Source: Paraburkholderia monticola (lineage in GTDB: Bacteria; Pseudomonadota; Gammaproteobacteria; Burkholderiales; Burkholderiaceae). Taken from it: 64,000 bases of DNA. The notes beneath the pieces are model-generated. The model saw only the letters and a list, made by a program, of their open reading frames with translations. It searched no databases and was not told where the DNA came from. Shown here piece by piece: positions 26,127 to 34,827 of the stretch. Location: positions 124,001 through 188,000 of the forward strand of contig NZ_LRBG01000004.1 in NCBI RefSeq assembly GCF_001580545.1, given 5' to 3'. The stretch's first letter is position 1; every line of letters begins with the position of its first letter. The translations under genes and the position numbers were made by a program.

Positions 26127-26369
26127 TTACCCGAGCAGTTTGTAGAGGTCGGTGATGGTCGCGCACTTCTTCAGGTCTTCACCCGAGATCACCTTGCCGA
26201 ACTCCGTGTCGAACATCACGATCACGCCCAGCGCAGCCAGCGAGTCCCACTCGGGCAGGCTGTGCAATTCCGTTTCCGGTGTCACTTCCACCGACTCCTG
26301 GAAGTCGGTGACCACCAGGAAATTCTCGATGAACTGTTCGATGCTGGGGATTACAAATTCCGTATTCAT
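26127..26369 (-). CDS. Acyl carrier protein of the glycan operon
   Basis: Encodes 80 residues, mostly acidic and helical. The phosphopantetheine attachment motif is WDSLAALG with Ser43; this DSL form is canonical. The start overlaps the aminotransferase stop (ATGA). The protein would carry the growing acyl chain between the ketoacyl synthase, the reductase and the acyltransferase encoded just downstream. It is distinct from the housekeeping AcpP, whose sequence is far more conserved. Confidence 0.9.
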   Translation of the reverse strand: MNTEFVIPSIEQFIENFLVVTDFQESVEVTPETELHSLPEWDSLAALGVIVMFDTEFGKVISGEDLKKCATITDLYKLLG

Positions 26370-27487
26370 TGGATACCTCTGATTAGTGCTGCAATGTTTT
26401 CGACCTCATCGTCCGTGAGGTTCGGATAAATCGGCAGGCAAATCACATCGGTCGCGACCTTGGTCGCCACCGGCAAATTGCTGCGCGAAGCGCCTGGCAT
26501 GCCGCGATACATCGGGAACTCGGTGATCAAGGGATAGAAATAGCGGCGGCCATGAATCCCCTTTTCCCGCAACCGCTCGAACAGCGCATCGCGGCTGAGC
26601 GGATAGTCCTGCCCGACCAGGATCGGGTAGTACGAAAAATTGGTGCCGTTCCCCTCCCGTTGCTGGACGCATTCGATGCCGGGCACGTCTTTCAACAGCT
26701 CGCCGTATTTCGCGCCGATCTCGCGACGGCGCGCCAGTGCCTTGTCGATGTGTTTCAACTGCAGCAAGCCGAAGGCGGCATTGACCTCGGCCATCTTGCC
26801 GTTGATGCCAGGCGCGACGACCGTGGTTTCGTCGACGATCCCGAAGTTTTTCAGGTTGTCGATGCGGGCTTTGGTCTTTTTGTCCGGGCAGACGATGGCG
26901 CCGCCCTCGAAGGTCGTGAATACCTTGGTGGCGTGAAAGCTCAATACGGAGAGGTCGCCGTGCCGCAGGATGCTGCCGCCTGCGTCGCGCACACCGAAGG
27001 CATGCGCGGCGTCGTAGATCACTTTCAGGTTGTAGGTGTCGGCGATTTTCTGGACCGCCTCGACGTTGCAGGGATTGCCATAGCAATGCACCGGCAGGAT
27101 AGCCGTGGTCTTGGGCGTGATGGCCGCTTCGATCTTCGTGGGATCGAGATTCAGCGTGAGCGGGTCGATGTCCACGAAGACCGGCTCGATGCCATTCCAA
27201 CGAAGCGAGTGCGCCGTGGCGATGAAGGAGTACGGCGTCGTAATGACCTCGCCGGTGATGCGCAAGGCTTGCAAGGCCGTGACCAGCGCGAGCGTGCCGT
27301 TGGAAAAGAGCGCGATGTGCTCGACACCGAGATACTCGGCGAGCGCTTCCTCGAGGTGCTCGTGCATCGGCCCATGATTGGTCAGCCGCCTCGAGTCCCA
27401 GATTTTCTCCAGGTACGGAATGAAGTCCTCCAGCGGTGGCATGTACGGCTGGGTGACATAGATGGGCGTGTGGCCGGGCGATTTCAT
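26366..27487 (-). CDS. vioA: VioA-type dTDP-4-amino-4,6-dideoxyglucose aminotransferase
   Basis: Encodes 373 residues from the ATG at 27487; a GTG two codons earlier is possible. It belongs to the DegT/DnrJ/EryC1 (fold type I, PLP) sugar aminotransferases. The PLP lysine is in SFHATKVFTTFEGGA (Lys188), with YDAAHAFG supplying the Asp that pairs with the pyridine. The N-terminus PIYVTQPYMPPLEDFIPYLE and the segment TTPYSFIATAHSLRWNG closely resemble, from memory, E. coli O7 VioA, which makes dTDP-viosamine from dTDP-4-keto-6-deoxyglucose with glutamate as amino donor. The rmlA and rmlB functions needed upstream are not in the window. Confidence 0.88.
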   Translation of the reverse strand: MKSPGHTPIYVTQPYMPPLEDFIPYLEKIWDSRRLTNHGPMHEHLEEALAEYLGVEHIALFSNGTLALVTALQALRITGEVITTPYSFIATAHSLRWNGIEPVFVDIDPLTLNLDPTKIEAAITPKTTAILPVHCYGNPCNVEAVQKIADTYNLKVIYDAAHAFGVRDAGGSILRHGDLSVLSFHATKVFTTFEGGAIVCPDKKTKARIDNLKNFGIVDETTVVAPGINGKMAEVNAAFGLLQLKHIDKALARRREIGAKYGELLKDVPGIECVQQREGNGTNFSYYPILVGQDYPLSRDALFERLREKGIHGRRYFYPLITEFPMYRGMPGASRSNLPVATKVATDVICLPIYPNLTDDEVENIAALIRGIQ

Positions 27488-27578
27488 GGGCACTCGATAT
27501 AAGTCGGTCCCGAGATTTTCTCCTTCAGGCCGCCATTTCAGTCCGATGAACTGAGGGGCTTTTCCCCCCTACTACGCC

Positions 27579-29255
27579 TCATTGGGCATAAACGTGCGTG
27601 ACCGGCATGTCATGTCCCGCCTTTTCGCCGTATTTCTGCAGATACCGGTCATAGCCGTCGCGCCACGACTCGCTGCCGTAGCGACGCCCACCCTCGTGAA
27701 TCACCGAGAGCGCCCACGTTCCCATTTTCAGGCCAGCCAGTTCGGCCTGGCGACAGAAGTCCAGATCGTGGAAGTCGAACCCGAACCGTTCGTCGAACCG
27801 GACACCGCGGGCAAGCAGCGTTTCGCTGTCAGCGACGAGCATCAAGCCATCGAGCAGCTTGCATTCCTGCTCCGATGGGCCGTATAGATCGACTTCGTCG
27901 CAGGGCATGTCACGACCGCGACCGACGCTCCCACTCAGATGCTCCGCGTCCGGTTCGAAGCTGAGCGTCGTCGAATGCCAGGCCGGCTGCCCCGGCACAC
28001 GGCGCGTGTTGCCAGCGATACCGACCACGTCGAACTGCTCGAGTGCCGCGTGGATGCGCTGCGCCCAGAAGAAGTCGGCGAGCCAAACGTCATCGTGGAT
28101 AAAGACGAGGATCGCGGGATCGGTGGCCGCCGCCTCGATCGCGGCGTTGTAGATCGCGGGCAAGCCCTGCGTATTGTTGATCGTCAGCCTGATCTGCACA
28201 TCGTCTTCACGCATGGCGGAGCTGTACAGCCGCAGCGAACGGCCGAGCGCGGTTTCCGCCATGAACTGCTCCTGGCTTCCCCGCGTGGCGCAGATGAGCC
28301 GCAGGCGCTTGCGTTTCTTTGCTGCCGCTACCGCGCGCGCGTGGGCGATGCCGTCGAGGAACCGGCGAGACTCGGGCAGCTCGCGAGGCGGCACGCGCCC
28401 CAACTCCTCGAGGCTTTGCCGCAGTGGTTCGAGCCCCGACAGGCCACGCTGTTCAATCGCAAAGCTGTAAACCTCGCCGAGCCGCTCGCGAGCCCTGTCG
28501 AGCGCCTCCGCACCGATGGTCCCGGCGGCCGCCTCGCCGCGCACCATGATTTCCCATTCGTAGAAGCCCGCCGCAAGCCAGGGGTTCGACACGCCGGAGT
28601 TTTGCTCCGCATGCCGCCGAAAGCAGCCATGGTGGCCGCCCGCGAGAACGACCGGTCCCTGCTCCGCCATGTTCAGGTACATCGCGACATCGGTCAGATA
28701 GATGAAGTCGTGGTTCCTGTACTTCATCATGGAGCCGACATCGACCCGCTCGCGCACGAGCATGACGTTGCTGGGCTCACCGAGGAAGTTGTTCGCTCTC
28801 ACCACGACGTTCTCGACCAGAAACGCGCGATCGAGGAGCGCCATTTCGCCGGGCTGGATCAGCGCGGCCGGCACGTCGATCACTTTGTCGTCGGCGTCGA
28901 TGACGACGCGCTGGTGAAACGCCAGCGTCGATTCGGGATGCTTTTCGAGCGCGGCGACCAGCGTGGCGACCGAGGTCGGCATCAAGAGATCGTCGTCGTA
29001 AAGCCACTTGACGTATTGGCCGCTCGCGCGCGCCCACAACTTCTCCTGATTGCGCAGACCATCCTGAAAGCCGTGATGAAAATATCTGATTCGCGGATCG
29101 TTCGCGCCTTCGGCAATCTCGCGCAGGATGCCGTCAGGCGTGTCGTCGCCGACGAGGATTTCGATGTCCGTGAAGCTTTGGGCGCAAGCGCTCGCCAGAG
29201 TCTTGGCCAGGTATGTCGGCTTGAACGCGGGAATGAGAATGCTGACTGTTGGCAT
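27579..29255 (-). CDS. Two-domain GT2-type glycosyltransferase of the flagellin glycan operon
   Basis: Encodes 558 residues. The N-terminal GT2 domain (residues 1-about 240) starts PTVSILIPAFKPTYLAKTL and has the metal-binding YDDD (86-89). A helical linker follows. The C-terminal domain (about 315-558) contains FIHDDVWLADFFW, CKLLDGLMLVADSETL and FDLHDLDFC-like residues, and is homologous to the last domain of the giant protein at 12373. It is cytosolic. The start at MPTVSIL is preferred over one 23 codons upstream because GT2 proteins begin close to their first strand. It is the first gene of the operon, 91 bases before vioA, and divergent from fliC. Confidence 0.88.
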   Translation of the reverse strand: MPTVSILIPAFKPTYLAKTLASACAQSFTDIEILVGDDTPDGILREIAEGANDPRIRYFHHGFQDGLRNQEKLWARASGQYVKWLYDDDLLMPTSVATLVAALEKHPESTLAFHQRVVIDADDKVIDVPAALIQPGEMALLDRAFLVENVVVRANNFLGEPSNVMLVRERVDVGSMMKYRNHDFIYLTDVAMYLNMAEQGPVVLAGGHHGCFRRHAEQNSGVSNPWLAAGFYEWEIMVRGEAAAGTIGAEALDRARERLGEVYSFAIEQRGLSGLEPLRQSLEELGRVPPRELPESRRFLDGIAHARAVAAAKKRKRLRLICATRGSQEQFMAETALGRSLRLYSSAMREDDVQIRLTINNTQGLPAIYNAAIEAAATDPAILVFIHDDVWLADFFWAQRIHAALEQFDVVGIAGNTRRVPGQPAWHSTTLSFEPDAEHLSGSVGRGRDMPCDEVDLYGPSEQECKLLDGLMLVADSETLLARGVRFDERFGFDFHDLDFCRQAELAGLKMGTWALSVIHEGGRRYGSESWRDGYDRYLQKYGEKAGHDMPVTHVYAQ

Positions 29256-29620
29256 ACGACTGGCGGCGGAATTAGGCGATCGGGCAGTGTAGCGGCCGCA
29301 GTCGACTATCGATCCGGCAGACAAGCACGCTTTTCGCGCTCAATTCCGTCGATGCGCAAACGAGGTCATAGCGGAAAATGTGCGTATTGAATAATGGCCA
29401 ATCGTTGGGGGCGGCGCAGGTCCAATGAAAGCCAGATGCCAGACGGCGCCGGGCACACGCCCGGTCCCGTGCGGCGGGCTCGCGCGCGCCGTTTGACTTC
29501 TTTTATCGATTCTCCCCTTAAAGTTTTCCCGGTGCAGTCCGTTATCCCAAACAAGGCGGCCAACTCACTCACCGCTGCCGTTTTTGGGATCGGGCTTGTG
29601 CCCTACTCGGAGAATCGAAA
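29256..29620. other. Divergent region between glycan operon and fliC
   Basis: It contains the sigma-28 promoter and leader of fliC on the right and must contain the promoter of the 12-gene leftward operon. For the latter no convincing consensus was found. The stretch 29370-29400 is the most AT-rich part. Confidence 0.4.
29519..29545 (+). promoter_or_regulatory. Sigma-28 (FliA) promoter of fliC
   Basis: TAAA (29519-29522) followed after 15 bases by TCCGTTAT (29538-29545) fits the flagellar class III consensus TAAA-N15-GCCGATAA in spacing and five of eight minus-10 bases. The leader would be about 70 bases, with GGAG before fliC. Confidence 0.7.
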
Positions 29621-30838
29621 ATGCTCGGAATTAATACAAACATCAACTCGCTGGTCTCGCAGCAGAACCTGACCGGTTCGGGCAGCGCACTGTCGCAAGC
29701 GATCACGCGTCTGTCCTCGGGCAAGCGTATCAACAGCGCAGCGGACGACGCGGCAGGCCTCGCGATCTCGAACATCATGCAGACCCAGATCAACGGTCTG
29801 AACCAGGGTGTGTCGAACTCGAACGACGGCACGTCGATGGTGCAAACCGCATCGAGCGGTCTCGCCTCGCTGACGAGCAGCCTGCAACGTATCCGCCAGC
29901 TGGCCACGCAAGCAGCGAACGGCTCGATGACCTCGGACGACCGCGCGGCCCTGCAACAGGAAGTCTCGCAACAGATCTCGGAAGTGAACCGTGTCGCGTC
30001 GCAGACGACGTTCAACGGCATGAACCTGCTCAACGGTTCGCTGGGCACCGTGTCGTTCCAGGTTGGCGCAAACGTCGGCCAGACGATCAGCCTGAACCTG
30101 ACGCAAGACATGTCGGCTGCGAAGCTCGGCACCGGTAGCGTGCAAGCAGGCAACACGCTCGGTTCGTTCGGCAACCTGTCGCTGAACAACAGCGGCCAAA
30201 CGGTTGCTACGGGCGCCTCGATCACGGCCATCAACGTGATCGCCGATGGCAAGGGCGGCTATACGCTTACGGACCAGAACAACCAGGCACTGACGGCAGC
30301 CACCGCTACGACTGTGCTGAGCGGCGTCACCATCACTGCCGACTCCTCCGGCAATGCCACCATCACCGCTGCTAATGCTACCGGCGCAGGCGCGGCGATT
30401 GCGACGGCCCTTAACACCGACATGTCGACGACGGTCGGCGCCTCCACCGCGACCCTCACGACGTCCTTCACCGCGGCTTCGAACACCACCACCGGTGCGA
30501 CGATCGACGCACTCAACGTCCCGACGAACGTTGCGAGCATCGACATCAGCAGCCAGAGCGGCGCAAGCGCAGCGATGGAATCGATCGACAACGCGCTGAC
30601 CACGCTGAACAACCTGCAAGCAACGCTCGGCGCGGCACAAAACCGCTTCAGCGCAATCGGCTCGACGCAGCAAGCGCAATCGACCGACCTGTCGAGCGCC
30701 CAGTCGTCGATCCAGGACGCGGACTTCGCGCAGGAAACGGCGAACCTGAGCAAGGCACAGGTTCTGCAGCAAGCTGGTATCTCGGTGCTGGCGCAAGCGA
30801 ACTCGCAACCGCAGCAGATCCTGAAGCTCCTCCAGTAA
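29621..30838 (+). CDS. fliC: Flagellin
   Basis: Encodes 405 residues. The conserved D0/D1 parts are visible at both ends: MLGINTNINSLVSQQNL and the LQRIRQLATQAANG segment, the known TLR5-recognised region, then C-terminal ALTTLNNLQATLGAAQNRF and the terminal ILKLLQ. The central variable part (about 170-310) is very rich in Thr, Ser, Ala and Gly with almost no aromatic or basic residues, suiting O-glycosylation by the neighbouring island. It is exported through the flagellar type III system without a cleaved signal. It is monocistronic behind a sigma-28 promoter and followed by two hairpins. Confidence 0.97.
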   Translation: MLGINTNINSLVSQQNLTGSGSALSQAITRLSSGKRINSAADDAAGLAISNIMQTQINGLNQGVSNSNDGTSMVQTASSGLASLTSSLQRIRQLATQAANGSMTSDDRAALQQEVSQQISEVNRVASQTTFNGMNLLNGSLGTVSFQVGANVGQTISLNLTQDMSAAKLGTGSVQAGNTLGSFGNLSLNNSGQTVATGASITAINVIADGKGGYTLTDQNNQALTAATATTVLSGVTITADSSGNATITAANATGAGAAIATALNTDMSTTVGASTATLTTSFTAASNTTTGATIDALNVPTNVASIDISSQSGASAAMESIDNALTTLNNLQATLGAAQNRFSAIGSTQQAQSTDLSSAQSSIQDADFAQETANLSKAQVLQQAGISVLAQANSQPQQILKLLQ

Positions 30839-30859
30839 GACGCTTCCGGCTGCAGGCAT

Positions 30860-30926
30860 CCGGCGCGCAACGCAGCGCGCGCCGGACGCAAATCCGTCGG
30901 GAGGCTTGCCTCCCGATTGTCGTTTT
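30860..30926 (+). terminator. fliC 3' hairpins and terminator
   Basis: A G/C-rich stem CCGGCGCGC / GCGCGCCGG (about 30860-30885) is followed by a second hairpin CGGGAGGC / GCCTCCCG (30898-30915) and a T-rich tail. The pair could both stop transcription and stabilise the abundant fliC mRNA. Confidence 0.6.
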
Positions 30927-30986
30927 CAGCACTGAACCGCGAATCAACCCGTTTTAACCGGCCTAGCCGACGCACGGAGCCTTCTC

Positions 30987-32558
30987 ATGTCCACCGTAAC
31001 CGGATCCACGACTGCCGCGATCTCGAGCGCAGTCGCCACCACGAACGCTGACACGCAAGCCTCGATTCAGGCCGCCGCCCAGTCGATCATCAGCGGTTCG
31101 ACCAATTCGTCGATGGACACGAGTTCGCTCGTCACCGCGCTCGTCAACAGCAAGACCGCTGGCCAGGCCGCGACCATCGCCGCCTCGCAGACCGCGGACA
31201 ACACGTTGATCTCGGCCTACGGCACGGTCTCCGCGGCACTCGGCGCGTTGCAGGCAGCCGTCGAGCCGCTCAGCGACGGCGCCACGCTCAATACGTTCGC
31301 AACCACGCTGACCGGCACCGGCGTCACCGCCACGGCCGCGACCGGCGCGGTGGCAGGTTCGTACTCGCTCAATGTGTCGCAGGTCGCCACGTCGCAAGTG
31401 CTCACCTCGGCGGGCTATAGCGCGTCCGAAAACCTGGCCTCCGGTGCAGCCACGATGACCTTGTCGGTCAACGGTCAGAGCACCACGATTTCCCTGAACA
31501 GTTCGAACAGCACGATTGCCGGCATTGCCTCGGCGATCAATTCGGCCAACAACAATCCCGGCGTGACCGCGACCGTGGTGACCGGCGCGGATGGCGCCCA
31601 CCTCGTGCTGCAATCTACCGCGACCGGTGCGTCGAGCGGCATCAGCATCGCGATCAGCGATTCGGCCGGGACCGACGACCTGAACAAGCTCGCGGTGACG
31701 ACTACCGCAGGCAAATCGATCGCCACGGCGAGCGACCTGACCGGTACCGATAGCAGCGGCAAAACGATCAACCCCAGCCAGTCGACAATTTCCGGCTCGG
31801 GCTGGAGCCAGACGCAGGCCGCCCAGGATTCGTACTTCACGCTCGGCGGCGTCGGCGTGAGCAGCTCCACCAACGCCGTGACGACGGCCCTCTCCGGCGT
31901 GACGCTGAATCTCACGGCAGCGGCAGTCGGCACCACGCAGACACTGACGATCGCGCAGGACACCAGCGCGGAGTCCTCGGCGATCAACAATTTCGTCACG
32001 GTGTACAACACGCTCGTCACGACGATGAGCGCACTGACGGCGTTCAACGCGAACTCGACGTCGCAGGGCGTGCTGATCGGCGATTCCACCGTGGCCATGA
32101 TTCAGAACCAGCTCGCCCAGATCGTCGGCAGCGGGGTGGGCACCGGCAGCTCGAAGACGACGCTCGCCGCGCTCGGCATTACGCTCCAGTCGGACGGCAC
32201 GCTGTCGATCGACGACTCGACGCTCAGCAATGCGCTGCAGAACAACCAGTCGGCCGTGTCCTCGCTGTTCAACATGACGAACGGTATCGCCGCGCAACTG
32301 GACAACAACATCACGAGCTATACCTCGCCCGGCGGCATCATTCAAAACCGGACGGACGCGATCAACACGGACCTGACGAGCCTCACGAACCAGCAGACGA
32401 CGCTCACCGCGTGGCAGGCCCAGCTCACCAGCCAGTACACCGCGCAGTTCACCGCGCTCGACACGCTGATGGCAACGATGAACAACAACTCGCAGTACCT
32501 CACGCAACTGTTCGGCGGCACCAGCAGCGCAGGTGCACTCGCCACGAACAAGGGCTGA
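30987..32558 (+). CDS. fliD: Flagellar hook-associated protein 2 (filament cap)
   Basis: Encodes 523 residues. FliD forms the cap under which flagellin monomers fold at the filament tip. The N-terminal conserved region has SSLVTALVNSKTAGQAATI, and the C-terminal helical region has TALSAFNAN-like and TDLTSLTNQQTTLTAWQAQL, both typical. The middle is Ser/Thr/Ala/Val rich like the flagellin. The start follows GGAG a few bases upstream. fliT starts 19 bases after its stop, so fliD and fliT form one unit. The gene lies between fliC and fliT as in other Burkholderia. Confidence 0.95.
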   Translation: MSTVTGSTTAAISSAVATTNADTQASIQAAAQSIISGSTNSSMDTSSLVTALVNSKTAGQAATIAASQTADNTLISAYGTVSAALGALQAAVEPLSDGATLNTFATTLTGTGVTATAATGAVAGSYSLNVSQVATSQVLTSAGYSASENLASGAATMTLSVNGQSTTISLNSSNSTIAGIASAINSANNNPGVTATVVTGADGAHLVLQSTATGASSGISIAISDSAGTDDLNKLAVTTTAGKSIATASDLTGTDSSGKTINPSQSTISGSGWSQTQAAQDSYFTLGGVGVSSSTNAVTTALSGVTLNLTAAAVGTTQTLTIAQDTSAESSAINNFVTVYNTLVTTMSALTAFNANSTSQGVLIGDSTVAMIQNQLAQIVGSGVGTGSSKTTLAALGITLQSDGTLSIDDSTLSNALQNNQSAVSSLFNMTNGIAAQLDNNITSYTSPGGIIQNRTDAINTDLTSLTNQQTTLTAWQAQLTSQYTAQFTALDTLMATMNNNSQYLTQLFGGTSSAGALATNKG

Positions 32559-32577
32559 GCGCGGCGGGGAGAGAAAC

Positions 32578-32877
32578 ATGCAGAACGAAGCTCCGATCGA
32601 AAGCATCTGGCGGATGACGAAGGACATCGAACTGGCGGCCGCCGTCGGCGACTGGCAGCGCGCCGCGCAGCTCGCCGACGAGCGCACGCCGCTTTTGACG
32701 GCGCTCGGCGTGAAGCCGCCGCACGAGGTGATGGCACAGCTCAGGGCAATCCACGAGATCGACAACCGCATCGTCGAAGCGGCCCGTGACGCGCAGCAGG
32801 AGCTGGGCGCGGAGTATCAGGCGAGCATGCAGAAGAGTCGCAACGCCGGCAGGTATTTGAGCATGGCGCGCAGTTAA
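32578..32877 (+). CDS. fliT: Flagellar export chaperone FliT
   Basis: Encodes 99 residues, small and helical as expected for FliT, which keeps FliD monomers export-competent and in enterobacteria also binds FlhDC. Sequence conservation in this family is low. The assignment rests on position directly behind fliD, size, and the pattern IWRMTKDIELAAAVGDWQRAAQLADER followed by a long amphipathic helix. The start is the ATG at 32578 after GGGGAGAG; an earlier in-frame start would overlap fliD and lacks a ribosome site. Confidence 0.85.
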   Translation: MQNEAPIESIWRMTKDIELAAAVGDWQRAAQLADERTPLLTALGVKPPHEVMAQLRAIHEIDNRIVEAARDAQQELGAEYQASMQKSRNAGRYLSMARS

Positions 32878-32915
32878 AGCAGAAAGAACGATTCGCTGCG
32901 TATTTGCGTACCTTG

Positions 32916-32937
32916 GCCCGCCTTGCGCGGGCTTTTT
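32916..32937 (+). terminator. Terminator after fliDT
   Basis: The stem GCCCGC / GCGGGC with a five-base loop is followed by TTTTTC, 38 bases after the fliT stop. Confidence 0.75.
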
Positions 32938-32969
32938 CTTTGGCGAGCCGCGAGGATCGACATAGCCAG

Positions 32970-33875
32970 TTACGCTGCGCCCTTTTGCCGCCTGGCGCCC
33001 TCGCGTTCCAGCCACGCACAAAACAGCGCAACCAGTTCGTCCTGAAACTTTGCTTCCGGCACGTAGGTGCAGTAGCTACGCGACGGAAGAGGCGGGCCCG
33101 CGAATGGCGTGACCAGTCGACCCGCAGCAAGATCGTCGGCGACGAGCGCGGTCGGCCCCATCGCGACGCCGACGCCGTCGAGCGCAGCCTGCAATGTCAG
33201 ATAGAAGTGATCGAACGTCAGGCTCGCAGTCGGCTCGAGCAGGGAGACGCGTGCTTTCGCCAGCCAGTCCGGCCAGAGTCGCGGAAGACTCGACGTATGC
33301 AGCAACGTATGCGCGCGCAGGTCATCGGGAACCGCAAGCGGCTTGCGCTGCAGAAGCGCCGGACTGCATACCGGAATCCTGTCCTCCGACAGGAACGGCC
33401 GCATCACATAGCCATAGAACGTATCTGGGCCGCCCCGGATGATCACGTCCCAGTTTTCTTCCAGGCTTTCGAGCGGCTCGTTCGACGTTTCGACCTTCAC
33501 GTCGATGCCCGGATGCGCGTCGCGGAACATGCCCAGTCGAGGCACCAGCCAGCGCAACGTGAACGTCGCCAGCGCATTGACCCGCAACGTCCGCGCGACG
33601 GGCTTCACGAGACCGTATTTCGCGGTCGCCCGCGAGATCTGGTCGAACGACGGACCGATCTCTTCCAGGTAGGCCCTTGCCGCAGGCGTGAGCACCACGC
33701 GCCGATGCTGCCGCTCGAACAGCGCTGCGCCCAGCCACTCCTCTAGCAGGCGGATCTGCTGGCTGACCGCGCCGTGCGTCACGTGCAGTTCCTCGGCGGC
33801 TTCCTTGATGCTGCCGAGCCTGCCCGTCGCTTCAAAGGCACGAAGCGCGTTCAGAGGGGGCAATGCCCGTTTCAT
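32970..33875 (-). CDS. LysR-family transcriptional regulator (GcvA/AmpR-like)
   Basis: Encodes 301 residues. The N-terminal winged helix-turn-helix begins LPPLNALRAFEATGRLGSIKEAAEELHVTHGAVSQQI, with wording typical of the GcvA/AmpR branch. The C-terminal periplasmic-binding-like effector domain spans residues about 90-295. It is divergent from an EamA transporter gene with 93 bases between, the classical layout for LysR proteins that control the neighbouring gene. The inducer is not predictable. Despite GcvA-like sequence there is no evidence that it controls the gcv genes 8 kb away. Confidence 0.92.
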   Translation of the reverse strand: MKRALPPLNALRAFEATGRLGSIKEAAEELHVTHGAVSQQIRLLEEWLGAALFERQHRRVVLTPAARAYLEEIGPSFDQISRATAKYGLVKPVARTLRVNALATFTLRWLVPRLGMFRDAHPGIDVKVETSNEPLESLEENWDVIIRGGPDTFYGYVMRPFLSEDRIPVCSPALLQRKPLAVPDDLRAHTLLHTSSLPRLWPDWLAKARVSLLEPTASLTFDHFYLTLQAALDGVGVAMGPTALVADDLAAGRLVTPFAGPPLPSRSYCTYVPEAKFQDELVALFCAWLEREGARRQKGAA

Positions 33876-33968
33876 ATGCGAGAGCTTTTCTAACGGAAAA
33901 GGCCAATTTATCTGGTTTGTCAGCCTCCGACAAGATAGGTAATCTCGCCTGAAAGACCGGAGTCACTC

Positions 33969-34808
33969 ATGCCTACAGATGTCCTGCTTCTCGTCCTTCT
34001 GGCCGCGTTTCTGCACGCAAGCTGGAACGCCGTCGTGAAATCGAGCCCGGACAAGTTTCTCGACATCGTGTTTGTGACCGCCAGTGCGGCCATGCTTTGC
34101 GTGGTTGCGATCCCGTTCCTGCCGTTGCCTGCAGGCGGCAGTTGGGCTTACATCACGGTGTCGGCGGCGATTCACGTGCTGTATTTCGTGCTGATCGGCG
34201 CGGCCTATCGCAGCGGCGACATGAGCCACGCGTATCCGCTGATGCGGGGCGCTCCACCGCTGCTCGTTGCGCTGGCGAGCGGTCCGCTGATCGGCGAGCG
34301 GCTAAGTGCGGGCGAATGGAGCGGCATCCTGCTCATCTGCGCCGGCATCCTGGGGCTGCTGATGGCGAATCCGCCGGCCATCGATACCGCGCGCACCACG
34401 CGCCTGGCGCTGCTGAATGCCGCGACCGTCGCCGCCTATACGCTGGTCGACGGGACAGGCGTGCGTTTGTCCGGGCATCCGGCGTCCTACACGATGTGGA
34501 TGTTCGCTCTCACGGCGCCGCCGATCCTGGCGTGGGCGATCGCGCGGCGGAAAGAAGACGCGCTGCGGCATCTTCGGGCCCGCTGGTATCTCTTGCTCAT
34601 GGGCGGCGCTTGTACGCTGGCAGCGTACTCGCTCGTGTTGTGGGCGATGACGCACGCGCCGATCGCGATGGTTGCCGCCCTGCGCGAGACCGCGATTATC
34701 TTCGGCACCGCTATTTCAGCGGTCGTGCTTCGCGAGCGCTACGGTTATGGCCGGCCCGCTGCCGCGTTCGTTATTCTGCTCGGCGTGCTCGCGCTTAAAA
34801 CGATGTGA
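33969..34808 (+). CDS. EamA/DMT-family transporter
   Basis: Encodes 279 residues with about ten membrane helices in two EamA halves, as in drug/metabolite transporters. The first half opens VLLLVLLAAFLHASWNAVVK and includes HAYPLMRGAPPLLVALAS; the second ends AAFVILLGVLALKTM. It is an inner-membrane exporter or importer of small metabolites or amino acids; the substrate is unknown. It is probably controlled by the divergent LysR regulator. The next gene, a TauE/SafE permease, starts 19 bases after its stop, suggesting an operon. Confidence 0.9.
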   Translation: MPTDVLLLVLLAAFLHASWNAVVKSSPDKFLDIVFVTASAAMLCVVAIPFLPLPAGGSWAYITVSAAIHVLYFVLIGAAYRSGDMSHAYPLMRGAPPLLVALASGPLIGERLSAGEWSGILLICAGILGLLMANPPAIDTARTTRLALLNAATVAAYTLVDGTGVRLSGHPASYTMWMFALTAPPILAWAIARRKEDALRHLRARWYLLLMGGACTLAAYSLVLWAMTHAPIAMVAALRETAIIFGTAISAVVLRERYGYGRPAAAFVILLGVLALKTM

Positions 34809-34827
34809 CACGAAATACGGGGATGCG

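Noticed and set aside
32970-33875. Naming the LysR regulator GcvA and linking it to the gcv operon
   Set aside because: The similarity is to the broad GcvA/AmpR branch only; the divergent transporter is the more natural target and the gcv operon already has a riboswitch.
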